A stretch of 64,000 nt of DNA from Costus lasius. Lineage: Eukaryota > Streptophyta > Magnoliopsida > Zingiberales > Costaceae. Of the stretch, positions 35,333 through 46,932 are shown piece by piece. Position 1 is the stretch's first letter, and every line of letters begins with the position of its first letter. The translations under genes were made by a program, and so were the position numbers. The notes under the pieces are model-generated. The model did no database searches. It saw only the letters and a program-made list of their open reading frames with translations, and was not told where the DNA came from. The stretch spans positions 25,655,439-25,719,438 of the forward strand of contig CM050450.1 in NCBI GenBank assembly GCA_027563935.2, read 5' to 3'.

Positions 35333-38029
35333 ATCTCCCACTTGCACTAAGACCAAGGACAACTGATGTTCAGCCAGTTCTAATGTCTCTAGTATGACCC
35401 ATTTAGCTTCCACTGCGCTAGAGGCTAGGTCAGTGGGTTTTTCCAGATTGCTATCTGTGTTTATTTTAACAAATTTGATCATCATCCTTATTCATAATCT
35501 CTAAGATTAGATGATATGCTGCAGTACATACTTGAGCACTAAGTTCCTTCACTTATGCTATGGCCCTAGTAAGAACTATATTGGACCATCAAGCATCATG
35601 AACTAAATCAAGTTCAAATGAATGAAGCTGCTTCCTTGGCTGCCACAAGAAGCTGCAATGTACTCAGCCTTATTTGTAGAATCTTGCCACTTTGGTTTGC
35701 ATAATGCTCTTTCAGCACACAACACCACAATAAGGCAAAGCGCAAATCCTGGCTGTGATCAATAGTCACTAGATTGGAACGAAGTGTCAGTGTACCCCTG
35801 TACACAAAATTCTTTCCTGTCTATCATAGACTAGACTTCAATCTTTTATACTTCCCAAGTATATATATAAGGATTGCTTTCACAGCTATCTAGTGTTAAA
35901 CACTAAGATCTGATTGAAACTTGCTGGCTATGCTCCAAGCATTTGCCACAAATGGTCTTGTGTATATTATTCAAAACATGATCCATCCTATACACCATGT
36001 ATCAGGATTTTAGACCCATGTTATTACTCTCCAGCTGTATCCTTGAGAGAGTCAAACCATATATTCCTGGAAGGTATTAATATTTGGAATCATCCAATAT
36101 AAACCTCTCCAGAAACTCTTGGATGAACATAGATTGACTAAAGGGCAATGACTTTCTTGGATCTCTATCTATAGATCCTCATGCCTAGGATGTAGGCATA
36201 ATTCCCTAGATCATTCTTCTCGAAATACATCTCAAGCTTTTCTTCACCATGTGAAGAGCTGAGATGTCATTCCATGTGAGGAGAATATCATCAATCATCT
36301 AGAACAATAAATACTATTAAGGTGCTCCCACTGATCTTCTTGTAAACACAGGCTATTTCAAACATGCTTGCATAACACCATGCATATCTTCATGGCCTTG
36401 ATATGAAAACCTTCTGGCTATTTCCTTATAGATATCTTTTCAGACGTCCATGCAAGAAAGGCAGTTTTCATAACAACATGCCATAATTGATCATGCAATT
36501 ATAACAAGCAGATCCCTAATGGACTTAAAACTCAGCTATTGGTGAAAAATTTCATCATTATACACCCAATGGATTTGCCTGAAATTTCTGTTCACTAGCT
36601 TGCCTTTTAAGGTAACAATGTTACCTTCCATGTCTATCTTCCTAGAAGATTTATTTATAGCCTGTGGGAATTACCCCTTTGGCAGCTCATCCAAGTCCCA
36701 GACTTGATTCGCAGACATGGAGTCCATTACGGTTCTCATGGCCTTTAGCCATTTCTTGGAATCTAGTCTACCGACTGCTTCCATTTCCTCATAAGTCTTA
36801 GGTTCATACTTGATGAAAAATTCGTCATGCCCAGCATATCGAATCGATCCAGACTTATGTGGTTCCTGTGTTACTTGAACCTCAGGTTGACTTTCAACCT
36901 GTATGTGAGATTTTGCTCTCCATCTGTGTCTAATTATATTGTGGTTGATTCTGGACCTTGTCCAAATCAAATCTACTCCCACTAGCTTCTTTCAAAAGAA
37001 ATACTTTCTCAAGAGAGACAGCAGTTTGAGCAACAAATATTTTGTTCTCTTTGGGATAGAATTAGCACTCTACAGTGCACCACAAACACATACTTTTGAA
37101 TCACTGCACATTACATTCCCAATTCCATTGAAGAAATGGGATATTTGCAGTTCGCAACTCAAAAGCTAACTTAGACATTTTCTTATGGAGTGGCAGTACA
37201 CCTGTTTGCATGGCATCATAGTAGTATATTTGCATGACTATTCAAAGATGGAACCGCATCCAATGTGTTCCTTTTCTTTCTTTGAAATTCACCACACAGT
37301 TGTGTACTAAGTAAGTTGTGAGATAACTCCACACTTCTTAGGACAGTCATCAAATTCTCCACTAATTACCTTGATCTAATCAAAGTGCTTTAATAGATCC
37401 TTCAATTTGACTCAACACTTCATTTGTGAACTTCTTGGATTTTTCAAAGTTCTTAGGTTGGATAAGGCATACCCACACCTGATGAAGCATGTAACACCTC
37501 TTAGTGCTTGTTTATATGGGTCCGCATACATTGTTATGTAATAGATCCAACAAGCCAATAGTCCTTCCACCCTTTATGGTGAAGGCAGCATCTGTCATAT
37601 TGTTCCTTTGAACTAGGCTCACATGTATCATAATCCTGAAAGGACAATGATCCCAATAGTCCATGGACCTTTGGATGTGACCATTGTTCTATGGTTCAAG
37701 AGACAATGCTATAAGAGGATGTTTATCGAATCATTAGATATGATCTTGTGTTACATATAGAACCACAAACTATTGTCAACTGTATCACTTCAATAGAACA
37801 TCTCAGAAAATATCATATATTATTTCAAACTAAAATCCTTTCTAAAAGGAATGATGTTCTAATACATAAGCTGATACATAATAGCAAAGTTCTATATAAA
37901 GTCTTCAAGGCAGTGAGATGATATCAACAGCAGCATCCAATGCTCCGTCCATGACCCGAGAGTCGATCCCATCAAGCCTCTTCGTCCTACTTCTTTTGAG
38001 CTCCTGCACATGTAAAACATATGTGAGCC
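35333..38029 (-). pseudogene. pol: B2 copia pol remnant
   Basis: Nearly identical to B1 18909-21605, with the same disabling lesions. The region entering RT is at 36671-36982, the RNase H tail at about 35333-35485 and the integrase flank at about 37290-37500. Several substitutions are shared with B3 and absent from B1: AAATGGTCTTG near 35950, GGCATAATTCCC near 36197, CTATTAAGGTGC near 36315. No catalytic frame is intact. Confidence 0.75.
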
Positions 38030-38593
38030 TCACATACGGTACCCAGTACCCATGAATAAGAAGTAGACAAAAGACCTCGGTAACACAATACCTGAAGCGG
38101 ATGGATTACATCCCTTCTTCTTTGCCATGCACTTCTTGGCCATTAATCCTCTTCGAAATACCCATGCATTCCCAGTCTTCCGAAGTATTAGCTTCGAAGA
38201 TACAGAACCATGGTCATTCTCAGATTCAGGCATACACTCTGAAGATCCAACAGAACTCTCCTGATCATTGTCTATAGAGCATGGTGTGAAGAGACCTTTG
38301 AGATGTATGATAAGATCATAAATCCCCATCTCATCACATTCAACCTTGACCTCTGGGGTCATGCACTCTAAGACAAGAGCAGTGTACTGTTCGTTATCTT
38401 CACAATGTTCAAGATAGACATTCCACTCCCACTCATTAGTGAAATACACACTGGGCTGGGATGGAGGTCTTTCAAGAAGATGCACCTTATTCTCTTGTTC
38501 CAGTATCTTGGACAAAATCTTGAACCAATTTGTCTAGTTTGTCCCATCCAACTTATTTTTATAAAGTTTCAATCTTAGATCAGGAGATGCCAT
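38030..38593 (-). pseudogene. gag: B2 copia gag remnant
   Basis: Counterpart of the B1 gag. The original start is visible here: ATG at 38591-38593, directly after TTATTGTAG. A TAG (TGG in B1, Trp) in the LDGTN*TNW segment near 38534 cuts the frame; the next Met (38513-38515) opens the remaining 161 codons. Together B1 and B2 show that the start codon and the early Trp codon were lost independently, so neither copy makes Gag. No zinc knuckle is seen. Confidence 0.68.
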
Positions 38594-38831
38594 CTACAAT
38601 AAGCAAATAAGTAAAATAAGTACAATGATAAAGCATTTAACAAGGACTTTAAATTAAATGCTATGCTCCCACTACTTCCAAAACAAGTTGAGAACTCTCA
38701 AACTCAACATGGAAATAAGTGAGTAGGATCCTAATTTCACATAAGGTCTCCGCGACTCACGAGGGTGAGTTGGGATGCACAGAGAGTCTCATGCTTCCTT
38801 AGGTAGGCATACCAGCCAATTGTGCCATGCA
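38594..38831 (-). other. B2 leader, part next to gag
   Basis: Holds the hairpin at 38755-38770 (ACTCAC/GTGAGT on plus). It ends in TSD ATGCA (38827-38831), where C inserted. Confidence 0.75.
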
Positions 38832-40481
38832 TGATGTAGGACGGGGAACTAAAACATTCAAACGACGCCTTTGAAAACTGGTTTTGATAAATAGCTTAAT
38901 AATAAGAGAAAACCAAAGTTATACTAACGAGGTTGGGAAACTAATTTTTTTGTATTTTAGAATATATAGGAAAACCCGAGTTTAAACTAAGAACAGTAAA
39001 TACTAGAAAGCAGTAAATGCAGGAAATAAACTTACAGTGCAGCCCTTGAGAATTGAAGGGCTGTGCTTCCTGATCTTCACCGGTCCAACTCTGATGGAAG
39101 GTGTAGGGTGGAGCTTACAAACAATCACAGAAGATCCATACAAGTCACGGATTTTAATACAGGAGCAAATCAAGGGGTGAGGTTAAGCCTCACAAGTTCC
39201 CTTGCTAATCCTAAGTTAACTAAAGAGAGAGGGAGAAGAGAAAGAAGGGGGGGGGGGGGGAACGCCCCTCCTAGACCCACTCCAAGTGCAATCTACAAGT
39301 TATGTAATCAAGGATTAGTGTAGAGAAGAGTTCTCAAGATCAAATGAAGAGATGAAGAGAAGAGACTTAGCCGAATAGGATGAAGACTCCTTGAGGCCGA
39401 GAGTGTTCTCCTTCTTGCTCCAAACCGAGGGTGAAAGAAGTTCTCCTTGTGGATGCGCACATAAACAAGAGGAGAGCTTCTTAGGGTTTCGGTGGAAGAG
39501 TAGAAGAAAGGGGAAGAACTCGGCTAAGAAGAACTTTATCACTAACACTAGCAATTAACCTAGGCAACTAATAGACAATATTATTTCATCAAGAGGTAGT
39601 TGAAATACAAGGGGGCGACTATGCTTTTATAGGCGAGATGGGGCTAGGGCAGGATAGTCATTAGCTTCCATGCGCCTATTACAAAGATGGATGGAGTTTG
39701 AATTTCAAAATCAAGAGGATGTTGGCGCAAATCTTCTTTGGGATCTTCCTTCTTTGGTGATCTTCTCTTGGCAACTCTTTAAATGTTTGGATGGGCGAGA
39801 AAGGTGTCTTCATATCCGTTGGCGAGATGTTTGTTGGCGCATGGATAAGAGATTCGAAATTTGAATCCTTTCCATGAGAGCATGGGCGGCAACAAGAGAT
39901 GGTAATTTCTCATAAATGTCTTCATAAATGCCCTCCTTTGATTGTGGATCTTGATGGATAATTCCTTTGATTTTGGATCTTGATGGATGAGGGTTTTGAA
40001 TTCCTTCCTTGCTTGGACTAGAGGTTGGCGCATATCTTCTTGAATGGATGATGAGGTGGCTGATTGATCTATTGGAGAGGCGCCCAACAAGTATAGCAAG
40101 TGAGTTATAGCATGGCTTTGAAATGAGCTTGGACTTTGAAGTCTTTCCTTCCTTTTCTAGAGCTGAACTTGATGAGTGGACTTTGAGTGACATTGAGCTG
40201 GAACTTGAGCTGCTCCTTACTTGAATGACCTGCCAAATTGAGCCTACTGCATGCATGCACTACTCTACTATGATGCAAGAGTACATAAAGTTTCATGAAT
40301 TACAATGCACTACCTACTACAAGTGGACTTGCCATAAATGACTACATGATGCATGGTTTTATTGAAAAGCAAATTACCCTAAAATGCAATGCAAGAGAGG
40401 GGACTCTAAGGGAACCCATATCGAATAGGTACCCTACGAGTCCGAGCAGATCTCCTCAGAGCAGGGCTACTGCCTCCATCA
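38832..40481 (-). repeat. C 3' LTR
   Basis: 1650 bp. Contains a 14-G run at 39247-39260 (10 G in the partner) and TATAAAAG (sense) at 39624-39631. Its right 76 bp (40406-40481) encode the C-terminus of pol. Confidence 0.95.
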
Positions 40482-43456
40482 GCTCTCCCCGGGTTGAAAG
40501 GATTCTCCTCTGGAGAATTATCCTTGTACCCTTGGAGTAACTCAGGGGCGTCTATAGCTAGCTCTGACTCAGGAAGCCATACCTCTTCACCATTAATGAG
40601 TCTAACTCGATAAAACATTTGTACCTCATCAGTGGTGAATTTGGTTTGGTCTTCGAGAATAGCCTCAATCTCCATCTTGTTGGTGTCATCTGGATCTGGT
40701 ATGGAGAGGGGCTCATGATAGAGGGTGAGATCCTCCACGTTGACGGTGGTGGGGATCCCCAATTCAGGTGGTAGGTCAAGGACATAGGCATTGTCGTTGA
40801 TTTTGTCTACAATGGTGAAGGGGCCTAGTCCTTTTGCTTCCAGTTTGTGCCCTGTCCCGTGGATGCGCTCTTCACGCGCCCGTAGAATTACCTTATCACC
40901 TGTGGAAAATAACCTTTCTCGGCGATGTTTGTTAGCAGCTTCGCGATAATGATTAACAGATTCTAGCATCTTAGAAAATATTTCAGCATGCATTTGCGAA
41001 GTATGTAAAGCAAAGTCACAAGCAGGTAAAGAAGTCCTAAAGTGTCTGGGTAGAGGGAAGAGATCTATAGGTTTGTTAGGTTGATATCCTAGGTTGGCTT
41101 GGAAAGGGGAGAGACTTGTGGTTTTGTTGACTGTACTGTTGTAGGAAAACTCGGCAGTGGGTAAGAGTTTATCCCAGTTGCTAGGATGTTCACTTACCAA
41201 ACTCCTAAGGATACTCCCAAGTGATCGGTTGACCACTTCAGTCTGCCCATCCGTCTGGGGATGGTAGGCTGTGGAGAACTTGAGTTTTGTTCCTAGAAGG
41301 GTCCATAGGGTTCTCCAAAAATGGCTTACAAACCTAGGGTCTCTATCAGACACTATAGTTAAGGGTGTCCCACGAAGCCTGACAACTTCTCTGAAGAAGA
41401 GTTTAGCAACATGGGAGGCATCAGTGGTTTTGGTGCAAGCTATGAAATGGGCCATCTTAGTAAATCTATCAACTACCACAAATATAGAATCATGTTTAGC
41501 TAAGGTTCGGGGTAGTCCTAAAATGAAGTCCATACTAAGGTCTTGCCAAGGGGCTTGGGGAATAGGTAAGGGAGTGTACAGGCCGGGACTGTGCTTGTGG
41601 ACTTTAGTGAGCTGACAAGTCCTACAATGCCTCACAACCTTAGCTACATCCTGGTAAAGGTTCGGCCAGTAGAACCGTTCCTTTACAAGGGCTTGGGTCT
41701 TATCTCGACCGTGGTGCCCGGAAGACCCGCCTCCGTGCAATTCCCAAACAAGGAATTCTCGGATGGATGTCTTGGGCACACAAAGGGTTGGTCCAAGAAA
41801 GAGATACCCATCCCTAAGGGTGTAGAGGGGGTGACTTAATGGGTCTTGACTAAGGTTAGCATATAAGGTAGAAAAATCAGGACATTCAAGATAAGCATTT
41901 TTCATGGAATCAAAGCAAGTAACTTCCACATGCATTTTGTTCAAAAGTAAAGTTACTCTACTGAGGGCATCTGCTACTTTATTCTCAGATCCTGATTTAT
42001 GTCTAAGCACAAAAGTGTATTGTTGTAGGTATTCAACCCACTTAGCATGCCTTGAGTTTAACTTCTTCTGAGCACTTAGATAGGAGAGGGCCTGGTGGTC
42101 ACTATTAAGAGTGAACTCCCTATGAATGAGATAATGTCTCCAATACCTTAGGGCTTGGACTACAGCATAAAACTCTTTGTCATAGGTAGAGTATTTTTGT
42201 TTTGCCTCGTTGAGTTTTTCACTAAAGAAGGCTATGGGATGACCTTCTTGGCTTAGGGTTCCCCCTATGCCAACTCCAGAGGCGTCACAATCTACCTCAA
42301 AGACTTTATTGAAGTCAGGAAGTCTAAGGACCGGGGCAGTGGTCATCTTATCCTTAAGTTCTTGGAAGGCTTTGCTAGCAGATTTAGTCCAAGAAAATTC
42401 ACCTTGTTTTAGGCAACTAGTGATAGGTGCCACTATAGGGCTGAAGTTCCTTATGAATCTCCTATAAAAGGTAGCTAGGCCATGGAAGCTTCTGACCTCA
42501 GTGATGGTCTTAGGTTCAGGCCAGTCTATGATGGCTTGGATCTTGGATGGGTCGGCTTGAAGGCCATGCTCAGACACTATGAATCCTAAGAAGATCACAC
42601 TATGCGACAAAAAGGAGCATTTCTTGAGATTGATATAGAGTTGCTCTTCCTTAAGAAGGTCAAGGGTCTTCCTAAGGTGCTCTAGGTGTTCCTCTTTAGT
42701 CTTACTATAGATGAGGATATCATCAAAGTAGACTACCAGGAATCTTCCAATGAAAGGCTTTAAGACTTGGGTCATGAGTCTCATGAATGTGGAAGGAGCA
42801 TTAGTCAAGCCAAAAGGCATGACTAACCATTCATAGAGACCATCCTTGGTCTTGAAAGCGGTCTTCCATTCATCACCTAGCCTTATCCTGACCTGGTGGT
42901 ATCCACTTCTTAAGTCAAGCTTGCTAAACCACTTAGAGCCAACTAACATGTCTAGCATGTCATCAAGTCTAGGAATAGGAAACCTATACTTGACTGTGAT
43001 TTTGTTTATGGCTCTACAGTCTATACACATGCGCCAACTGCCATCCTTTTTAGGGGTGAGCAGAGCAGGCACGGCGCAAGGGCTAAGACTTTCTCTGATA
43101 TGTCCTTTTTCTAATAGGTCATCTACTTGTCTCTTAAGTTCTTAATGCTCGGTGGGGTTCATCCTATAGTGGGGCAGATTCGGTAGGATTGAACCGGGGA
43201 CAAGATCTATTGCGTGTTGGATGTCCCTAAGAGGTGGAAGTCCTGTGGGTAGTTCTTCAGGGGTAAGCTCACTATATTGTTCTAAGAGGGCTTCTACTTC
43301 AGGGGGTGGCTTACTACTTTCTTCTTGGTTGACTTCCTTGAGGACTAAGGTAAATAAAGGTTGATCAGGCCTATAATCCTTAGGTCTCATGAGCTGAAGG
43401 GTTGGTTGTATGGTTTTGGTCTCTTCTATTTTCCCCTTATTGGTTGAGGCTTTAAG
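40406..43456 (-). pseudogene. pol: C pol: RT, RNase H, integrase, chromodomain-like tail
   Basis: Continues the gag-protease frame after a TAG (43457-43459). A TAA at 43142-43144 interrupts the linker; from 43072 there are 888 open codons. Numbered from 43072: [12 protein letters not shown] at 51, [12 protein letters not shown] at 85 and YFDD at 115-118; RNase H D263, E300, D325; integrase H446/H453 or H454 and C483/C486, then D515, D576, E612 (35 residues apart, the DD35E spacing); GLGPF module; chromodomain-like segment IEAILEDQTK...EVWLPESEL; basic tail ending in the LTR. All catalytic residues are present, so only the two nonsense codons (both at Glu positions, judged from element 1) disable it. 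Confidence 0.93.
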
Positions 43457-45160
43457 CTATCGTGGCATAGACGGTTTCAGTTTGATCTTTTGACCTGAAT
43501 GACTAAATACATAGGTATTAGTCCGACCATAGTGGACTACATCCATGTCATATAGCCATGGTCTGCCTAGAAGGACTTGAGCGACGTCCATGGCGATGAC
43601 GTCACACCAAATTTGTCCATCATAGGTACCAAACTGTAAAGGTACTAGACTCCTATGGGTTACTGGCACACTAGACTGGTTGACCCAAGAGATGTTATAA
43701 GGGGTTGGGTGAGCTTCCATCTTAAGCTTAAACTTGGTGACAGCAGAGTGGGAGACAGCGTTGAGACTACTACCCCCATCTATCACTACTTTGCACATGT
43801 TTCCATTGCATTTCGTGTAAGTATGGAAGATACTAGTTCTTCGCCAATCATCCGTGGGTGAGGGTTTGATCAGGGTACACCTAACAACTCCTAAGGTGTT
43901 TTGGGCAGGTTCCTCACTACTATCATATTCATTGTCTTCTAGGATTTGGCAGTCAGAATCTGGGTCATTAATGTCTTCAAGTCTAGGGGTTTGGTTTTCC
44001 TCACCTAGGTATAAGACCAATTTAGGACAGTGTTTCATATAGTGTCCATATTGTTGGCACCCATGGCATTTGACCCTAGATGGTTCTGGATAACTAGAGG
44101 GCTTGGGTTTAGGAGTACTAGAGCTTTGAGGTTGGGTTGGTCTAGGACTTGGTCTAGAGGCACTAAACTCTTTCCTAAAGGCAACCTTAAGTTCTTGCTC
44201 AATCTCCTTGGCTCTAAGATGGGCAACCTCTATGGAGTCTATTTGGTAGTAGGTAAGGCCCTTTCTAATCTCAGATCGGAGACCATTTTTATACCTGCTA
44301 AGGGTAAATAGAGGGTTTTCTCCTAGGTTTCCCCTAGGGAGGAATTCCTCAAAGCTAGCAGTGTATTGATCAACAGTCATAGATCCTTGGGTTAAACTAG
44401 AGGCTTGGTCAAATAACTTACTCTGAAAGTATGAGGGGACATATTTCAGTTTAAGTTGTTGGCGCATTTCTAGCCAAGTTTCTATGGGAGGTAGGTTGAG
44501 TCTCTCTTGGTTGTTCTCTATATTGGTCCAATACAACCTAGCATTTCCCTCAAGAAGGCACTTTACAAGTCGGACTTTGCTGTGCTCAGGGATCATGCTC
44601 CACTCAAAATATTGTTCGAGCTTGGTTGTCCAATCCAAGAAGTCTCGGGGTTCTAAAGAGTCATTGAAGGTTGGGGGATTGAGTTTGATGGCGCGATGCA
44701 CTTCATCCTCCCTAAATCTGGGTTGAGGTGGGGTTTGAATAGGAGGTCCATTCCACATAGTTGGTTGGTGGGTTCCCGCATGGTTTGGATTGGGGTATCC
44801 ATTCCATGTTGGTTGAGGATGGGTCCCTACATGGTGTGGATTAGGGTATCCATTCCACATAGGTTGGGTGCCTGCACGGGTTGGGGTTTGATGCCCGTTC
44901 CACGCAGGTGGTTGTTGGGTGTCTATATGATGAGGGCTAGGTGGTTCACTAGCATGATTAGAAGACCTTTCCCTAAAATCATGGAACTCAGTGGTAAGTT
45001 GGTTAAGGCTTCGGGTAAGGGTCCCTATTTGCTCAGTTAAGAACTCAAACTTCTCATTCATGGCAGTATGATCCATTGTGGGATTTTGTTCTTGTTGTTG
45101 GGTTTTAGACCGAGTTTGCATGGGTGTTTTGAAAAATATAGGTTTTTGAAAATAGAGCAA
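43457..45160 (-). CDS. gag-pro: C gag-protease
   Basis: 567 codons, uninterrupted. The first Met is at 45158-45160, but the Met opening MQTRSKTQ (45119-45121, residue 14) is a likely start. Residues 86-140 hold four imperfect copies of a WNG-containing repeat (WNGYPNP.H.GTH). Capsid region about 155-330 (RDFLDWTTKLEQYF, ARLYWTNIE, SYFQSKLF, LTYYQIDSIEVA); zinc knuckle C365-C368-H373-C378; protease with catalytic D461 in VVIDGGSS and LLGRPWLYDMD near the end. It ends at the TAG at 43457-43459, after which the frame continues into pol. Gag would form particles; the protease would process the polyprotein. Confidence 0.92.
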   Translation of the reverse strand: MLYFQKPIFFKTPMQTRSKTQQQEQNPTMDHTAMNEKFEFLTEQIGTLTRSLNQLTTEFHDFRERSSNHASEPPSPHHIDTQQPPAWNGHQTPTRAGTQPMWNGYPNPHHVGTHPQPTWNGYPNPNHAGTHQPTMWNGPPIQTPPQPRFREDEVHRAIKLNPPTFNDSLEPRDFLDWTTKLEQYFEWSMIPEHSKVRLVKCLLEGNARLYWTNIENNQERLNLPPIETWLEMRQQLKLKYVPSYFQSKLFDQASSLTQGSMTVDQYTASFEEFLPRGNLGENPLFTLSRYKNGLRSEIRKGLTYYQIDSIEVAHLRAKEIEQELKVAFRKEFSASRPSPRPTQPQSSSTPKPKPSSYPEPSRVKCHGCQQYGHYMKHCPKLVLYLGEENQTPRLEDINDPDSDCQILEDNEYDSSEEPAQNTLGVVRCTLIKPSPTDDWRRTSIFHTYTKCNGNMCKVVIDGGSSLNAVSHSAVTKFKLKMEAHPTPYNISWVNQSSVPVTHRSLVPLQFGTYDGQIWCDVIAMDVAQVLLGRPWLYDMDVVHYGRTNTYVFSHSGQKIKLKPSMPR

Positions 45161-45265
45161 ATGATAGATACGTAGTCAAGTTCTTTCAAGCAACCTAATT
45201 CCAAAGACCGCTTAGAAGTAGAAAATAAGTTTTTGAGGCTTAAAATTTCTAGTCTAAGAGCCTAA

Positions 45266-45277
45266 GCTCTGATACCA
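45266..45277 (-). other. C primer binding site (initiator tRNA-Met)
   Basis: Sense TGGTATCAGAGC, three bases from the 5' LTR. Confidence 0.92.
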
Positions 45278-45280
45278 AGC

Positions 45281-46927
45281 TGATGTAGAACGGGGAACTA
45301 AAACATTCAAACGACGCCTTTGAAAACTGGTTTTGATAAATAGCTTAATAATAAGAGAAAACCGAAGTTATACTAACGAGGTTGGGAAACTAATTTTTTT
45401 TGTATTTTAGAATATATAGGAAAACCCGAGTTTAAACTAAGAACAGTAAATACTAGAAAGCAGTAAATGCAGGAAATAAACTTACAGTGCAGCCCTTGAG
45501 AATTGAAGGGCTGTGCTTCCCGATCTTCACCAGTCCAACTCTGATGGAAGGTGTAGGGTGGAGCTTACAAACAATCACAGAAGATCCGTACAAGTCACGG
45601 ATTTTAATACAGGAGCAAATCAAGGGGTGAGGTTAAGCCTCACAAGTTCCCTTGCTAATCCTAAGTTAACTAAAGAGAGAGGGAGAAGAGAAAGAAGGGG
45701 GGGGGGAACGCCCCTCCTAGACCCACTCCAAGCGCAATCTACAAGTTATGTAATCAAGGATTAGTGTAGAGAAGAGTTCTCAAAATCAAATGAAGAGATG
45801 AAGAGAAGAGACTTAGCCGAATAGGATGAAGACTCCTTGAGGCCGAGAGTGTTCTCCTTCTTGCTCCAAACCAAGGGTGAAAGAAGTTCTCCTTGTGGAT
45901 GTGCACATAAACAAGAGGAGAGCTTCTTAGGGTTTCGGTGGAAGAGTAGAAGAAAGGGGAAGAACTCGGCTAAGAAGAACTTTATCACTAACACTAGCAA
46001 TTAACCTAGGTAACTAATAGACAATATTATTTCATCAAGAGGTAGTCAAAATACAAGGGGGCGACTATGCTTTTATAGGCGAGATGGGGCTAGGGCAGGA
46101 TAGTCATTAGCTTCCATGCGCCTATTACAAAGATGGATGGAGTTTGAATTTCAAAATCAAGAGGATGTTGGCGCAAATCTTCTTTGGGATCTTCCTTCTT
46201 TGGTGATCTTCTCTTAGCAACTCTTTAAATGTTTGGATGGGCGAGAAAGGTGTCTTCTTATCCGTTGGCGAGATGTTTGTTGGCGCATGGATAAGAGATT
46301 CGAAATTTGAATCCTTTCCATGAGAGCATGGGCGGCAACAAGAGATGGTAATTTCTCATAAATGTCTTCATAAATGCCCTCCTTTGATTGTGGATCTTGA
46401 TGGATAATTCCTTTGATTTTGGATCTTGATGGATGAGGGTTTTGAATTCCTTCCTTGCTTGGACTAGAGGTTGGCGCATATCTTCTTGAATGGATGATGA
46501 GGTGGCTGATTGATCTATTGGAGAGGCGCCCAACAAGTATAGCAAGTGAGTTATAGCATGGCTTTGAAGTGAGCTTGGACTTTGAAGTCTTTCCTTCCTT
46601 TTCTGGAGCTGAACTTGATGAGTGGACCTTGAGTGACATTGAGCTGGAACTTGAGCTGCTCCTTACTTGAATGACCTGCTAAATTGAGCCTACTGCATGC
46701 ATGCACTACTCTACTATGATGCAAGAGTACATAAAGTTTCATGAATTACAATGCACTACCTACTACAAGTGGACTTGCCATAAATGACTACATGATGCAT
46801 GGTTTTATTGAAAAGCAAATTACCCTAAAATGCAATGCAAGAGAGGGGACTCTAAGGGAACCCATATCGAATAGGTACCCTATGAGTCCGAGCAGATCTC
46901 CTTAGAGCAGGGCTACTGCCTCCATCA
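45281..46927 (-). repeat. C 5' LTR
   Basis: 1647 bp, TGATGTAG...CTCCATCA, followed by TSD ATGCA. The G run near 45697 is 10 bases. Confidence 0.95.
46070..46077 (-). promoter_or_regulatory. TATA box in C 5' LTR
   Basis: Sense TATAAAAG within GCCTATAAAAGCAT; the likely Pol II promoter of C. Confidence 0.6.
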
Positions 46928-46932
46928 ATGCA

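Larger units (their letters stand above)
38832..46927 (-). mobile_element. CRM-like Ty3/gypsy element C, full length, nested in B2
   Basis: Termini TGATG...CATCA, perfect TSD ATGCA (38827-38831 and 46928-46932), LTRs of 1650 and 1647 bp that are almost identical, initiator tRNA-Met PBS, and one gag-pol frame with two nonsense codons. The end of pol lies within the 3' LTR. TGATG termini, a Met PBS, a chromodomain-like tail and LTR-overlapping pol recall the CRM clade of chromoviruses; that assignment is tentative. The comparison with B1 22380-22450 confirms a clean insertion. Confidence 0.93.

Noticed and set aside
39247..39260. Possible G-quadruplex from the G run
   Set aside because: A single homopolymer run differing in length between the LTRs; more likely slippage or sequencing error than a regulated structure.
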